Assembly: GCA_031426185.1 (NCBI GenBank)
Contig: JANPKV010000244.1
Location: 1 to 16,476 of the forward strand
Direction: 5' to 3'
DNA from: JAJNPS01 sp031426185
Lineage (GTDB): Bacteria > Pseudomonadota > Alphaproteobacteria > Rhodobacterales > Rhodobacteraceae
DNA length: 16,476 bases
Position 1 is the stretch's first letter; the number at the start of each line of letters is the position of its first letter. The translations under genes were made by a program, and so were the position numbers. The notes beneath the pieces are model-generated. The model worked only from the letters and a program-made list of their open reading frames with translations. It had not been told where the DNA came from and ran no database searches. Below, piece by piece: positions 1 through 8,012 of this stretch.

Positions 1-1104
1 TTTCTGATCTTGTTGACGGGTGGGCTGAATAATCCGTTCGCATTGCTGCTGTTGGTCCCGGTGACGATTTCGGCCAGCGTGCTTGACCTCAGGACCACCG
101 TCATTCTGGCGACCGCCGCGATCATTTATGCGACGCTCGGGGCCTATTCGCATTTGCCGCTGCGGCTGGCTGATGGATCGATTCTGGCCGTGCCCCGGCT
201 TTTCGGCTTCGGCTTCTGGATGGCCATCGCCATCGGCGTGATCTTTCTGGCGCTGTACGCAAGGCGCGTGGCGATGGAAGTCCGGTCCATGTCGGACGCG
301 CTTTTGGCGACCCAGATGGCCTTGGCGCGTGAGCAAAAGCTGACCGACCTTGGTGGCGTTGTTGCTGCCGCCGCGCATGAACTTGGAACACCGCTGGCCA
401 CGATCAAGCTGGTCAGTACCGAACTCATCGACGAGCTTGCCGATCGCCCCGACCTGCTGGAAGACGCCCGCCTGATTGGCGCGCAGGCCGACCGGTGCCG
501 CGACATTCTTCGCAGCATGGGCCGTGCGGGCAAGGATGACCTGCAGCTTCGCCAGGCCCCGCTGGAAACGTTGATCCGCGAAGCGGCCGAACCGCATCTG
601 GGCAGAGGGAAAAAGGTTGAATTCGGTCTCACCCCCGGCGGCGGTGCGCCAGACAGGCAACCCAATGTCGTCCGCCGCCCGGAAGTGATCCACGGCCTGC
701 GAAACCTGGTCCAGAATGCGGTTGATTTTGCCAGGACGACCGTGTGGATCGAGGCTGAGTGGACCCCGACACGCATCCTGATCCGGATCCTGGACGACGG
801 CGATGGATTCCCGCCACAGGTGATCGGGCGGATCGGAGACCCGTTTGTGCGGTCGCGCCGACCAGACCCGGACTTGCCCCTGCGCCGCCAGTATGAGGGG
901 ATGGGGCTTGGGCTTTTCATCGCCAAGACCTTGCTGGAACGGACCGGTGCCGAACTGACCTTTGCCAACGCATCGGATCCGTTTCTGACCCCGGATGAGC
1001 GACCGGAGCGGTCCGGTGCTGTCGTCGAGGCGGTTTGGCGGCTGGAAAACCTTGTGGCTCCTGCGGATATCGCAAAGGGGGAAAACCAACGGAACGAGCC
1101 TTGA
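1..1104 (+). CDS. regB: RegB/PrrB/ActS-family redox-sensing histidine kinase, 5' end cut off by the window
   Basis: This is the membrane sensor kinase of the RegBA (PrrBA) two-component system, which controls energy metabolism genes in response to redox state. The reading frame is open from base 1, so the true start and roughly the first 100 residues lie outside the window. The quinone-binding signature GGLNNPF is encoded at 19-39, followed by hydrophobic membrane segments to about base 260. The H-box HELGTPLATIKL has its phospho-accepting histidine at 376-378. The redox-active cysteine known from RegB is present in DRCRDIL (codon 496-498). The N-box (GLRNLVQNAVDFA, about 694-735), the DDGDGF loop and the GMGLGLFIAKTLL motif complete the ATPase domain. 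The gene stops with TGA. Partners senC/prrC and regA usually lie nearby but are not visible here. Family assignment is strong because three RegB-specific signatures occur together. Confidence 0.93.
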   Translation, partial: FLILLTGGLNNPFALLLLVPVTISASVLDLRTTVILATAAIIYATLGAYSHLPLRLADGSILAVPRLFGFGFWMAIAIGVIFLALYARRVAMEVRSMSDALLATQMALAREQKLTDLGGVVAAAAHELGTPLATIKLVSTELIDELADRPDLLEDARLIGAQADRCRDILRSMGRAGKDDLQLRQAPLETLIREAAEPHLGRGKKVEFGLTPGGGAPDRQPNVVRRPEVIHGLRNLVQNAVDFARTTVWIEAEWTPTRILIRILDDGDGFPPQVIGRIGDPFVRSRRPDPDLPLRRQYEGMGLGLFIAKTLLERTGAELTFANASDPFLTPDERPERSGAVVEAVWRLENLVAPADIAKGENQRNEP

Positions 1105-1183
1105 ACAAGGTTTGCGCGCGATAACGTCCTTTGCCATGTGAATGACAAGCTGCGGGGCCATTTTGGCCACAACTCACCCTAAG

Positions 1184-1202
1184 GGTTAAACTGGTATTAA
1201 CC
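1184..1202. promoter_or_regulatory. Predicted CtrA-binding site (TTAA-N7-TTAA palindrome)
   Basis: The 142-base gap between regB and the PAS-domain gene contains GGTTAA-actggta-TTAACC, a perfect inverted repeat with 6-base arms and a 7-base centre. It matches the full CtrA site known from Caulobacter (TTAA-N7-TTAAC) exactly, including the trailing C. It ends 44 bases before the GTG start of the next gene. I see no convincing -10 box at the normal distance downstream. TATTAA at 1195-1200 overlaps the box and could itself be a -10, so I cannot tell whether CtrA would activate or repress. The match is seen in the sequence; occupancy by CtrA is inferred. Confidence 0.6.
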
Positions 1203-1246
1203 TTCTCTCCCCAAGGCTGCGCGGGGACGGATTTTAGGGGGGCGGC

Positions 1247-2833
1247 GTGTTGATGTTTGCCGATATTGGTCTCGCATTTGGTCTTTTGACGACGGCGGTT
1301 CTGGCGAGTCTGTTTGGGTTGCTGCTTCTTTCGGTCCTGAACGGCCCCCGGCCAACGATGGGCACCAGCATATTCGGCATGGCCAATCAGGGAATTGTCT
1401 TTCTGTTTGACGGCGAAACTCTGGTTGATGCAACGCCGTCGGCGCGCGCCTTGCTTGCGGAAAGTCCCGTGCACGGCACCCCGTGGGTGCAGTTTCTGGC
1501 GCGTTTCGGTCCCCGCTTCGGCGATCTGGAAAAGGCCGTGCTGGCCTTGCCCAAGAAGGGCCAGGTCACGCTCCATGCGGCCCCTTTGAAGGGCGGCCCC
1601 GATAACTTGACGATGTGCGCCGAACTTGCGGGCGGGGTGACAAAGATCGCGCTGACCGATGGCGGCGTTCTGGCAAACGCAGCCGGCCCCACCGCCATGT
1701 TGCACAAGGCGCAGTCGGATGAACTTGAAGACCTGCGCAGCGTGATCGCGCAAAGCCCCGCGCTGATCTGGCGCGAACGCGACGACGGCGACGTGGTCTG
1801 GGCCAACGCGGCCTATCTCTTGCTGGTGGCGGACCGATTGGCGCCGGGTCAGGATCTGACCTGGCCGCTGCCGCGTCTTTTCGAACGCATCGCCAGCGCG
1901 CAAGCGGCATCGGGTCAGCGCCAGCGTCTGGACGTTCCCGACGGATCGCCACGCTGGTTTGATATCGTCGGGATGGCCGAGGGATCCAACCGGCTATTGT
2001 TTGCACTTTCTGCCGACAGCGCGGTGCAGGCCGAAACAGCCTTGCGCGATTTCATGCAGACCTTGACCAAGACGTTTGCGCATTTGCCGATCGGGCTGGC
2101 CGTGTTCGACAAGAACCGCAAACTTCAGCTTTTTAATCCCGCCCTTTCCGACCTTACGGCCTTGCAGCCGGAATTTCTGACATCGCGCCCCTCGCTGGTC
2201 AGTTTTCTGGATGCGATGCGCGAGAAGTCCATGATCCCAGAGCCAAAGGACTATCGCAGTTGGCGCAAGCAGATGGTCGACCTGGAAGCCGCCGCATCGT
2301 CAGGGGTCCATGAGGAAACCTGGAGCCTGCCGGGTGGGCAAACCTATCGCGTCGTGGGGCGCCCCCATCCGAACGGTGCCGTTGCCCTGATCTTTGAGGA
2401 TATCTCCACCGAAGTTTTGCGAACCCGTCGCTATCGCGCCGATCTGGAACTGAGCCAGGCCGTGATTGACATGCTCGAAGAGGGGATCGCCGTTTTCTCG
2501 TATTCGGGCAGCCTCGTGATGACGAACGCCGCCTACGCCAAACTGTGGGGTCACAACCCGTCCGAGGGTTTGACCGATGTTCCGGCAAACGCGATGGTTC
2601 GTTTTTGGCGCGATCGGACGGCACCGACCTCGCTTTGGAATTCTGCGGAGGAATTCCTGGCCCTTCTCGGCGACCGCGAGCCCTGGGACGGTGAGATCAG
2701 GCTGGTGGATGGCCGTCTGATGACCTGCAGGTTCTCGCATGTGGCGGGTGGGGCGACGATGGTGACGTTTCGCCAGGCGATAGCGGACGAGTCGGGGATC
2801 GTCATGCGAAAGGACGGGCTGCTGTCGGCCTGA
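1247..2833 (+). CDS. divL: Membrane-anchored multi-PAS protein, DivL-like, without a kinase domain
   Basis: I read this as the Rhodobacterales homologue of DivL, which acts on the hybrid kinase CckA and so on phosphorylation of the master regulator CtrA. It has 528 residues from GTG 1247, which sits 5 bases after an AGGGGG ribosome site. An in-frame ATG at 1253 is the alternative. A membrane helix spans about residues 5-31. PAS-like segments follow at about 40-150, 160-255, 275-390 and 403-510, the clearest being HLPIGLAVFDKNRKLQLFNPAL (two-part: 279-290, 291-300) and EEGIAVFSYSGSLVMTNAAY (411-430). The protein ends about 20 residues after the last PAS domain, so the pseudo-kinase region of Caulobacter DivL is absent. 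A PAS protein called DivL has been reported to modulate CtrA and gene transfer agent production in Rhodobacter capsulatus. A CtrA-type box lies upstream and tsaE 72 bases downstream. The PAS content is secure; the DivL name rests on domain layout and context. Confidence 0.65.
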   Translation: MLMFADIGLAFGLLTTAVLASLFGLLLLSVLNGPRPTMGTSIFGMANQGIVFLFDGETLVDATPSARALLAESPVHGTPWVQFLARFGPRFGDLEKAVLALPKKGQVTLHAAPLKGGPDNLTMCAELAGGVTKIALTDGGVLANAAGPTAMLHKAQSDELEDLRSVIAQSPALIWRERDDGDVVWANAAYLLLVADRLAPGQDLTWPLPRLFERIASAQAASGQRQRLDVPDGSPRWFDIVGMAEGSNRLLFALSADSAVQAETALRDFMQTLTKTFAHLPIGLAVFDKNRKLQLFNPALSDLTALQPEFLTSRPSLVSFLDAMREKSMIPEPKDYRSWRKQMVDLEAAASSGVHEETWSLPGGQTYRVVGRPHPNGAVALIFEDISTEVLRTRRYRADLELSQAVIDMLEEGIAVFSYSGSLVMTNAAYAKLWGHNPSEGLTDVPANAMVRFWRDRTAPTSLWNSAEEFLALLGDREPWDGEIRLVDGRLMTCRFSHVAGGATMVTFRQAIADESGIVMRKDGLLSA

Positions 2834-2905
2834 TCCGGCGACGCGTGCGGACGTCTTCGGCCAAAGCTGCTTGCGGTGCTGGCGCGGGCGACTAAAGTCT
2901 GGCTC

Positions 2906-3400
2906 ATGCCTTCGAGCCAATCCTCCGCCTTGACGATAACCCTGGCGTCCGAGGGCGAAACGGCCGCCTTTGGCGCGTGGCTTGGTCGGCATCTTGTGGC
3001 GGGGGATGCGGTTCTCTTGTCGGGACCGATTGGCGCAGGCAAGACCCATCTGGCGCGCGCCCTGATCCGACAACGGCTTGGGCAGGCGGAGGCCGAAGTG
3101 CCGTCACCGACCTTTACGCTGGTACAGACCTATGAAGCCCCCGATGTGACGATCTGGCACGCCGATCTTTACCGGATTGCCCATCCCGACGAGGTTGTCG
3201 AGCTGGGCCTTGAATCGGCGTTCGAATCCGCCGTGGTGCTTGTCGAATGGCCGGAACGACTGGGTCGATGGCGGCCAGCGGACGCAATCGTCCTTGATCT
3301 CGACCCCAAGGGTGACGCGCGCCTCGCCAGAATTGACACGGGCCCGCGCCCTTGGCTGGCACAGGCACTTCGCGACGAATGGCGCGCTGTTGATGTCTGA
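2906..3400 (+). CDS. tsaE: tRNA (adenosine(37)-N6)-threonylcarbamoyltransferase complex ATPase TsaE
   Basis: TsaE is the ATPase that works with TsaB and TsaD to make t6A at position 37 of ANN-decoding tRNAs in the cytoplasm. The 164-residue product has the expected family length. Its Walker A motif GPIGAGKT is at residues 40-47. The conserved SPTFTLVQTYE stretch is at 67-77, HADLYR at 85-90 and the LVEWPERL segment at 112-119. I chose ATG 2906; an upstream in-frame GTG at 2876 would add ten residues unlike the family. The ribosome site before 2906 is poor. The 3' end overlaps the start of the next gene by 8 bases, so the two are likely translationally coupled. Next to a putative phosphotransferase, this is a very common alphaproteobacterial arrangement. 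Confidence 0.95.
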   Translation: MPSSQSSALTITLASEGETAAFGAWLGRHLVAGDAVLLSGPIGAGKTHLARALIRQRLGQAEAEVPSPTFTLVQTYEAPDVTIWHADLYRIAHPDEVVELGLESAFESAVVLVEWPERLGRWRPADAIVLDLDPKGDARLARIDTGPRPWLAQALRDEWRAVDV

Positions 3401-4409
3401 ACGAAGCGCACTGACCGCCGCTTTTCTGGCGCGCATCGGCTGGGGCAATGCCACGCGGCAGGGCTTGGCCGGGGACGCCTCTGCGCGCCGATACGAACGC
3501 CTGATCCGGGGCGACAAAACTGCGATCCTGATGGACAGCCCGCCGGGTGCCGCCGATGATCCGGCGGATTTCGTCGCGATTGCAGGCCATTTGCGCCAGA
3601 TCGGGCTTTGTGCACCCGAGATCTACTTTGCCGACCTGCAGCGCGGGTATCTCCTGCTGGAGGATTTTGGCGATGACACGTTTGCAAAGGTCCTGCTGAA
3701 GTCGCCTGCGCGCGAGGCTGACCTTTATGCGCTGGCCAGCGATGTGCTGGTCAGGCTGCAGGCGGCGCCCGCGCCCGGCGGGCTTGCGGACCTTTCTGCG
3801 GACGAATGGGCAGAGGCTGCGATGCTATCGCTGGAATGGTATCGCTTCGCCGTGACAAGGGATCGCGCCGATCCCGAGCCGCTACGATCGGCGTTGGCCG
3901 ACGCGCTTGATCGGTTTGCGGACGGTCCCCGCGTGGTCATCTTGCGTGACTATCACGCTGAAAACCTGATGTGGCTGCCCGATCGCGACGGGCTGGACCG
4001 CGCCGGGTTGCTGGATTTCCAATTGGCCCAGATGGGGCAGCAGGGTTACGATCTTGTGTCCTTGCTGCAAGACGTCCGACGGGATGTGTCGCCAGCCGTG
4101 GAGGATGCAATGCTGGCGCGGTTTTGTGGCGCGACAGGAATGGACATGAGCGCATTTCGGCTCGGCTATGCGGTTCTTGGCGTTCAGCGCGCCCTGCGCA
4201 TTCTGGGAATTTTCGCCCGGCTCTGCCTGATCGAGGGCAAACCCGGTTATATCCGGTTCATTCCCCGGGTTTGGGCGCATCTGCAACGCAACCTTGTCGC
4301 GCTTGATCTCGCTCCTTTGACCAAGATGTGCCACAGCTTGCTGCCCGCGCCAGACGCAACTGCCTTGGAGACAATCACCCGACAATGCGCAACACCCCAC
4401 CAGCCTTGA
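3393..4409 (+). CDS. amgK: Aminoglycoside-phosphotransferase-fold kinase, probable MurNAc/GlcNAc anomeric kinase AmgK
   Basis: AmgK phosphorylates MurNAc (and GlcNAc) at C1, the first step of a recycling route that rebuilds UDP-MurNAc from cell-wall fragments without de novo synthesis. The 338-residue protein has the APH fold markers: GDASARRYERL at 27-37, the catalytic loop DYHAENLMW at 186-194, where Asp and Asn sit in the kinase positions, and the metal-binding LLDFQ at 206-210. ATG 3393 overlaps the tsaE stop and gives the normal family length, so the longer open frame upstream is not used. The next gene encodes a MurU-like nucleotidyltransferase, which carries out the following step. That pairing supports AmgK over a generic phosphotransferase. 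Substrate preference is inferred from the family and from this pairing. Confidence 0.85.
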   Translation: MSERSALTAAFLARIGWGNATRQGLAGDASARRYERLIRGDKTAILMDSPPGAADDPADFVAIAGHLRQIGLCAPEIYFADLQRGYLLLEDFGDDTFAKVLLKSPAREADLYALASDVLVRLQAAPAPGGLADLSADEWAEAAMLSLEWYRFAVTRDRADPEPLRSALADALDRFADGPRVVILRDYHAENLMWLPDRDGLDRAGLLDFQLAQMGQQGYDLVSLLQDVRRDVSPAVEDAMLARFCGATGMDMSAFRLGYAVLGVQRALRILGIFARLCLIEGKPGYIRFIPRVWAHLQRNLVALDLAPLTKMCHSLLPAPDATALETITRQCATPHQP

Positions 4410-5086
4410 TGTTGATGGCCGCGGGGTTCGGGACCCGTATGGGCGCATTGACGGCCAATCGGCCGAAACCGCTGATATCCGTCGCTGGCCGGACGTTGAT
4501 CGACCATGCGCTGGAAGTGGCGGACAACGCAGGCATCGCGCGGCGCGTCGTGAACACGCATTACCTTGGGGACCAGATCGCCGCACATCTGGCGGGACGC
4601 GACGTGATGATCAGTGACGAGCCGGGCCAGATACTGGAAACCGGCGGGGGTTTGAGAAAAGCCTTGCCGCTGCTTGGTACCAACCCTGTCCTTGTGCTGA
4701 ACACCGATGGAATCTGGACTGGCGCCAACCCCTTGACCGCGCTGATCGAGGCATGGGATGGCGACGTGATGGATGGCCTTTTGCTCGTTATGCCGGGTGA
4801 TCAGGCGGGCAGGGCCATTCCGGACGATTTCATCATGGGCACAGATGGCAGGCTGCGGCGGGCCAATGGCGCGTCGGGCGTCGTCTACGTGAGTGCCCAG
4901 ATGATGCGGACAGAGGATCTTGGCGACATTCCCGAGGACGTCTTTTCCCTGAACCGCGTCTGGGACCGGATGATTGACCGGGGCAGGCTCTATGGCTTGG
5001 TCCATCACGGCAGATGGTGCGATATCGGTCGACCCGAAGGCATCGCGGAGGCCGAAGCTTTGCTGGCAGGTGCTGCGGGTGTTTAG
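4385..5086 (+). CDS. murU: N-acetylmuramate-1-phosphate uridylyltransferase, MurU-like
   Basis: MurU joins MurNAc-1-phosphate to UTP, giving UDP-MurNAc for peptidoglycan synthesis, and so completes the AmgK pathway. The 233-residue protein is a sugar-nucleotide transferase. Its nucleotide-binding signature LMAAGFGTRMG is at 10-20 and RPKPLI at 26-31. ETGGGLRKAL at 85-94 contacts the sugar side, NTDG at 106-109 contains the metal-binding aspartate, and WCDIGRPEG closes the domain at 211-219. I use ATG 4385, which overlaps amgK by 25 bases. The ATG at 4409 makes a tidy ATGA overlap but leaves only two residues before the signature, too few for the first strand. Generic glucose-1-phosphate thymidylyltransferases share these motifs; the short length and the amgK neighbour favour MurU. 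Confidence 0.85.
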   Translation: MRNTPPALMLMAAGFGTRMGALTANRPKPLISVAGRTLIDHALEVADNAGIARRVVNTHYLGDQIAAHLAGRDVMISDEPGQILETGGGLRKALPLLGTNPVLVLNTDGIWTGANPLTALIEAWDGDVMDGLLLVMPGDQAGRAIPDDFIMGTDGRLRRANGASGVVYVSAQMMRTEDLGDIPEDVFSLNRVWDRMIDRGRLYGLVHHGRWCDIGRPEGIAEAEALLAGAAGV

Positions 5087-8012
5087 CGAACCCGGCCCCA
5101 GACTGTTCGCACTGCCGCCCGGGGTTGATTTTCCACGCGCACTTGTCGCGGGGTGTCTGGACCGCTGGCGGGACACCGCGCCTGAGCAGGTGGCCCGGGT
5201 CACGATCTTTCTGAACAGTGAACGGATGCGTCGTGCCGTCAGCGATGCTTTTTCTGCCAGCGGCGCACGCCTTCTGCCACGGTTGCGCCTGGTCACCGAC
5301 CCCCTTGCGGGGCTGTTCATGCCTGGAATGCAGCCACCGGTGTCGGCCCTGCGGCGCAAACTGGAACTGGCGCAACTGGTCCGCCCCCTGCTGGCGGGTC
5401 CCGAGGCGCTGGCGCCCCGATCCACCGCGTATGCGCTGGCGGAAAGCCTTGCCGATCTTCTGGCGGAAATGACGACCGAGGGTGTCGGGCCGGATGCTTT
5501 GGCTGCGCTGGACGTCTCGACCCAATCGGAACATTGGGCAAGGTCGCTGTCATTCCTGTCGATCATCAACGCCTATCTTGGACCTGATGCCGCCCCCGAT
5601 CCTGCCGCCAGTATCCGACGTGCGGTCGAGTCGCTGGCCGCGAGGTGGCAGGCTCAGCCACCCGCCGATCCCGTCCTTGTCGCCGGATCAACCGGGTCAC
5701 GCGGGGCAACGGCGCTTTTGATGCAAAAGGTCGCAGCGCTGCCGCAAGGCGCTTTGGTCCTGCCCGGCTTTGACCGGGATCTGCCTTTGGCCGTCTGGAA
5801 CAGCCTGTCCGACGCGATGACCTCCGAAGATCACCCGCAGTACCGTTTCCGCGAGGTTTGTGACGCTTTGGGCGTCACACCAGACGCAGTGAAGGATTGG
5901 TCGGCCGCCGCTCCGCCCGCACCCCTGCGCAACAAGGTGATCTCGCTGGCCCTGCGCCCGGCTCCGGTGACCGACCAGTGGCTGGTCGAGGGCAACCAGC
6001 TGCCCGATCTGGAAACGGCGATGGCGCATGTCACGCTGATCGAAGCAACCGCGCCACGGGCCGAGGCGCTGGCAATCGCGCTGATGCTGCGTGAAGCCGC
6101 GGAAAATGGGACGTCGGCGGCGCTGATCACGCCGGACCGCATGCTGACGCGGCAGGTGACGGCGGCGCTGGACCGCTGGGGCATCCTGCCCGATGACAGC
6201 GCGGGCCGGCCATTGGGGCTGTCGGCGCCGGGACGTCTGGTGCAGCAGACCTTGGGGCTATTGGGCCAGCGGCCGATGTTCGATGTGCTTTTGGCGGTGC
6301 TGAAACACCCCTTGTGCTTTACCGGCGGAGACAGAGCCAACCACTTGCGCCTGACCCGTGATCTGGAACTGTCGCTGCGTCGACATGGGCCGGTCTTTCC
6401 GGATGGCACCGGTATTCTGGCCTGGGCCGGCGCGCGCAAGGATGCCGACGTGGCGCTTCCGTGGGCGCAGGCGCTTGCCGGCATCTTGGATCATGGGGCA
6501 ACAGTCGGGACCATGCCACTTGCGGGCCTTCTCGCCACCCATCGATCCTTGGTCGAGGCTGTCGCGCGGGGCGAGGCAGCAGCGGGGACCGGGAGGCTCT
6601 GGGACCTTGCGGCGGGTCAGGCGGTGAAGGCCGCAATCGACGCGCTTGCCGACGAGGCGGATGCCGGCGGCACGATGACCGTGGCGGAATACACGGACCT
6701 TTTCCGAACCTACTTTTCCACTGGAGAGGTGCGCGAGCCTGTCCTCGCGCATCCGGACATCCGCATTCTGGGCACCATCGAGGCGCGGGTTCTGGGTGCG
6801 GAACTTGTCATTCTTGGCGGGCTGAACGAAGGCATCTGGCCAGACATGCCAGCGCCTGACCCGTGGCTTAACCGACAGATGCGCCAAAAAGCGGGTCTAT
6901 TACTGCCGGAACGACGCATCGGACTTGCGGCACATGACTTTCAGCTTGCCGCTGCCGCCCCGCGGGTCGTGCTGTCGCGCGCCACCCGCGACGCGGAGGC
7001 CGAGACGGTCGCCTCTCGATGGGTGAACCGGTTGCTGAACCTGATGGCAGGCTTGCCAGACCGGCACGGACCGGAGGCGCTGATGGAAATGCGCAAGCGC
7101 GGCCATGTCTGGACAGACCGTGCGGCGGCGCTGGAACGTCCGCTGGCCGATGTCGCGCCTGCGCATCGTCCGTCGCCACGCCCGCCCGTTGAGCATCGGC
7201 CACGAAAACTGTCCTTGACGCGGATCGAACGACTGATCCGCAACCCCTATGAGATCTATGTCCGCGATATCCTGCGGCTAAAGCCGCTTGATCCGCTGCG
7301 TCCCGATCCCGATCCGCGACTGCGCGGAACGGTATTGCATAAGATCCTCGAAGAGTTTGTCCGTGCGCGACCAGCGGAAGAGGCGATGGATGCGGCGCGG
7401 GCAAGGTTCCTGACGTTGACGGCGGATACCCTGGCGGCTTCTGTTGCGTGGCCCAGTGCGCGGGTGCTGTGGCGGGCGCGGATGGCGGGGGCGGTTGAGG
7501 CATTCCTCAAATTCAATGCGGAAGACGCAGGGGTTCCCCTTGCGGTGGAGACTGACGGCGACCTGGTGCTGCCGGTGGGTGGATTTCGCCTGATCGGACG
7601 GCCCGACCGGATCGACATCCTTGCTTCGGGAAAGGCGCTGTTGATCGATTACAAGACCGGCACGCCTCCGTCGGCAGAACAGCAGAGAATCTATGCCAAG
7701 CAGCTTTTGCTTGCGGCGGTGATGGCCGAAGATGGCGGGTTTGCCGCGCTGGGACCGATCGAGGTTGAAAAGATCGTGTATCTTGGCCTCAAAGAGGGCC
7801 TGCCGCGCGTCGAGACGCGGATCACGCCAGAGCTTTTGGCCGACGTTCGGACGGGCCTTTATCATCTGATCGCGGCATATGCCCGTCCGCAGCAGGGCTA
7901 CACCGCAAGGCGCGCGATGTTCAAGACGACGGATATCTCGGACTATGATGCCCTTTCGCGGTTTGGCGAATGGGATATCAGCAGTCTGTCCAACCCCGAG
8001 GACGTGTCGTGA
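5079..8012 (+). CDS. addB: Double-strand break repair protein AddB, alphaproteobacterial type
   Basis: AddB is the partner of AddA in the helicase-nuclease that resects broken DNA ends and loads RecA, the local counterpart of RecBCD. The chosen GTG at 5079 overlaps the murU stop, follows a GGCAGG ribosome site and starts near the conserved RLFALPPGVDFPRALV segment. This gives 977 residues. The helicase-like body is degenerate, with no GxGKT Walker A near the N-terminus. The C-terminal RecB-type nuclease has RLIRNPYEIYVRDIL, then RGTVLHKILEEF, then RPDRIDIL, and the catalytic LLIDYKTG with Asp857 and Lys859. The C-terminal third contains no cysteine, so the iron-sulphur staple of Bacillus AddB appears to be missing. 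It overlaps addA by 4 bases, consistent with balanced production of the two subunits. Confidence 0.95.
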   Translation: MFSEPGPRLFALPPGVDFPRALVAGCLDRWRDTAPEQVARVTIFLNSERMRRAVSDAFSASGARLLPRLRLVTDPLAGLFMPGMQPPVSALRRKLELAQLVRPLLAGPEALAPRSTAYALAESLADLLAEMTTEGVGPDALAALDVSTQSEHWARSLSFLSIINAYLGPDAAPDPAASIRRAVESLAARWQAQPPADPVLVAGSTGSRGATALLMQKVAALPQGALVLPGFDRDLPLAVWNSLSDAMTSEDHPQYRFREVCDALGVTPDAVKDWSAAAPPAPLRNKVISLALRPAPVTDQWLVEGNQLPDLETAMAHVTLIEATAPRAEALAIALMLREAAENGTSAALITPDRMLTRQVTAALDRWGILPDDSAGRPLGLSAPGRLVQQTLGLLGQRPMFDVLLAVLKHPLCFTGGDRANHLRLTRDLELSLRRHGPVFPDGTGILAWAGARKDADVALPWAQALAGILDHGATVGTMPLAGLLATHRSLVEAVARGEAAAGTGRLWDLAAGQAVKAAIDALADEADAGGTMTVAEYTDLFRTYFSTGEVREPVLAHPDIRILGTIEARVLGAELVILGGLNEGIWPDMPAPDPWLNRQMRQKAGLLLPERRIGLAAHDFQLAAAAPRVVLSRATRDAEAETVASRWVNRLLNLMAGLPDRHGPEALMEMRKRGHVWTDRAAALERPLADVAPAHRPSPRPPVEHRPRKLSLTRIERLIRNPYEIYVRDILRLKPLDPLRPDPDPRLRGTVLHKILEEFVRARPAEEAMDAARARFLTLTADTLAASVAWPSARVLWRARMAGAVEAFLKFNAEDAGVPLAVETDGDLVLPVGGFRLIGRPDRIDILASGKALLIDYKTGTPPSAEQQRIYAKQLLLAAVMAEDGGFAALGPIEVEKIVYLGLKEGLPRVETRITPELLADVRTGLYHLIAAYARPQQGYTARRAMFKTTDISDYDALSRFGEWDISSLSNPEDVS

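Noticed and set aside
1156..1168. GGCCA-TTT-TGGCC inverted repeat after regB as a terminator
   Set aside because: The stem is only 5 pairs and no T run follows, so it is too weak to call.
144..1172. 342-codon open frame on the minus strand opposite regB
   Set aside because: The plus-strand RegB motifs are complete. The minus frame is Ser/Arg-rich and motif-free.
2871..2898. TTGCGG-N16-TAAAGT as a separate tsaE promoter
   Set aside because: The -10 match is moderate and would place the start of transcription almost on the tsaE ATG. A leaderless message is possible but there is no further support.
3177..3392. Upstream extension of the amgK frame inside tsaE
   Set aside because: It would add 72 residues without similarity to the kinase family, and ATG 3393 gives the normal length and a typical operon overlap.
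4247..5569. 440-codon open frame on the minus strand spanning amgK, murU and addB
   Set aside because: It crosses three well-supported genes, has no ribosome site that I can see and no family motif.
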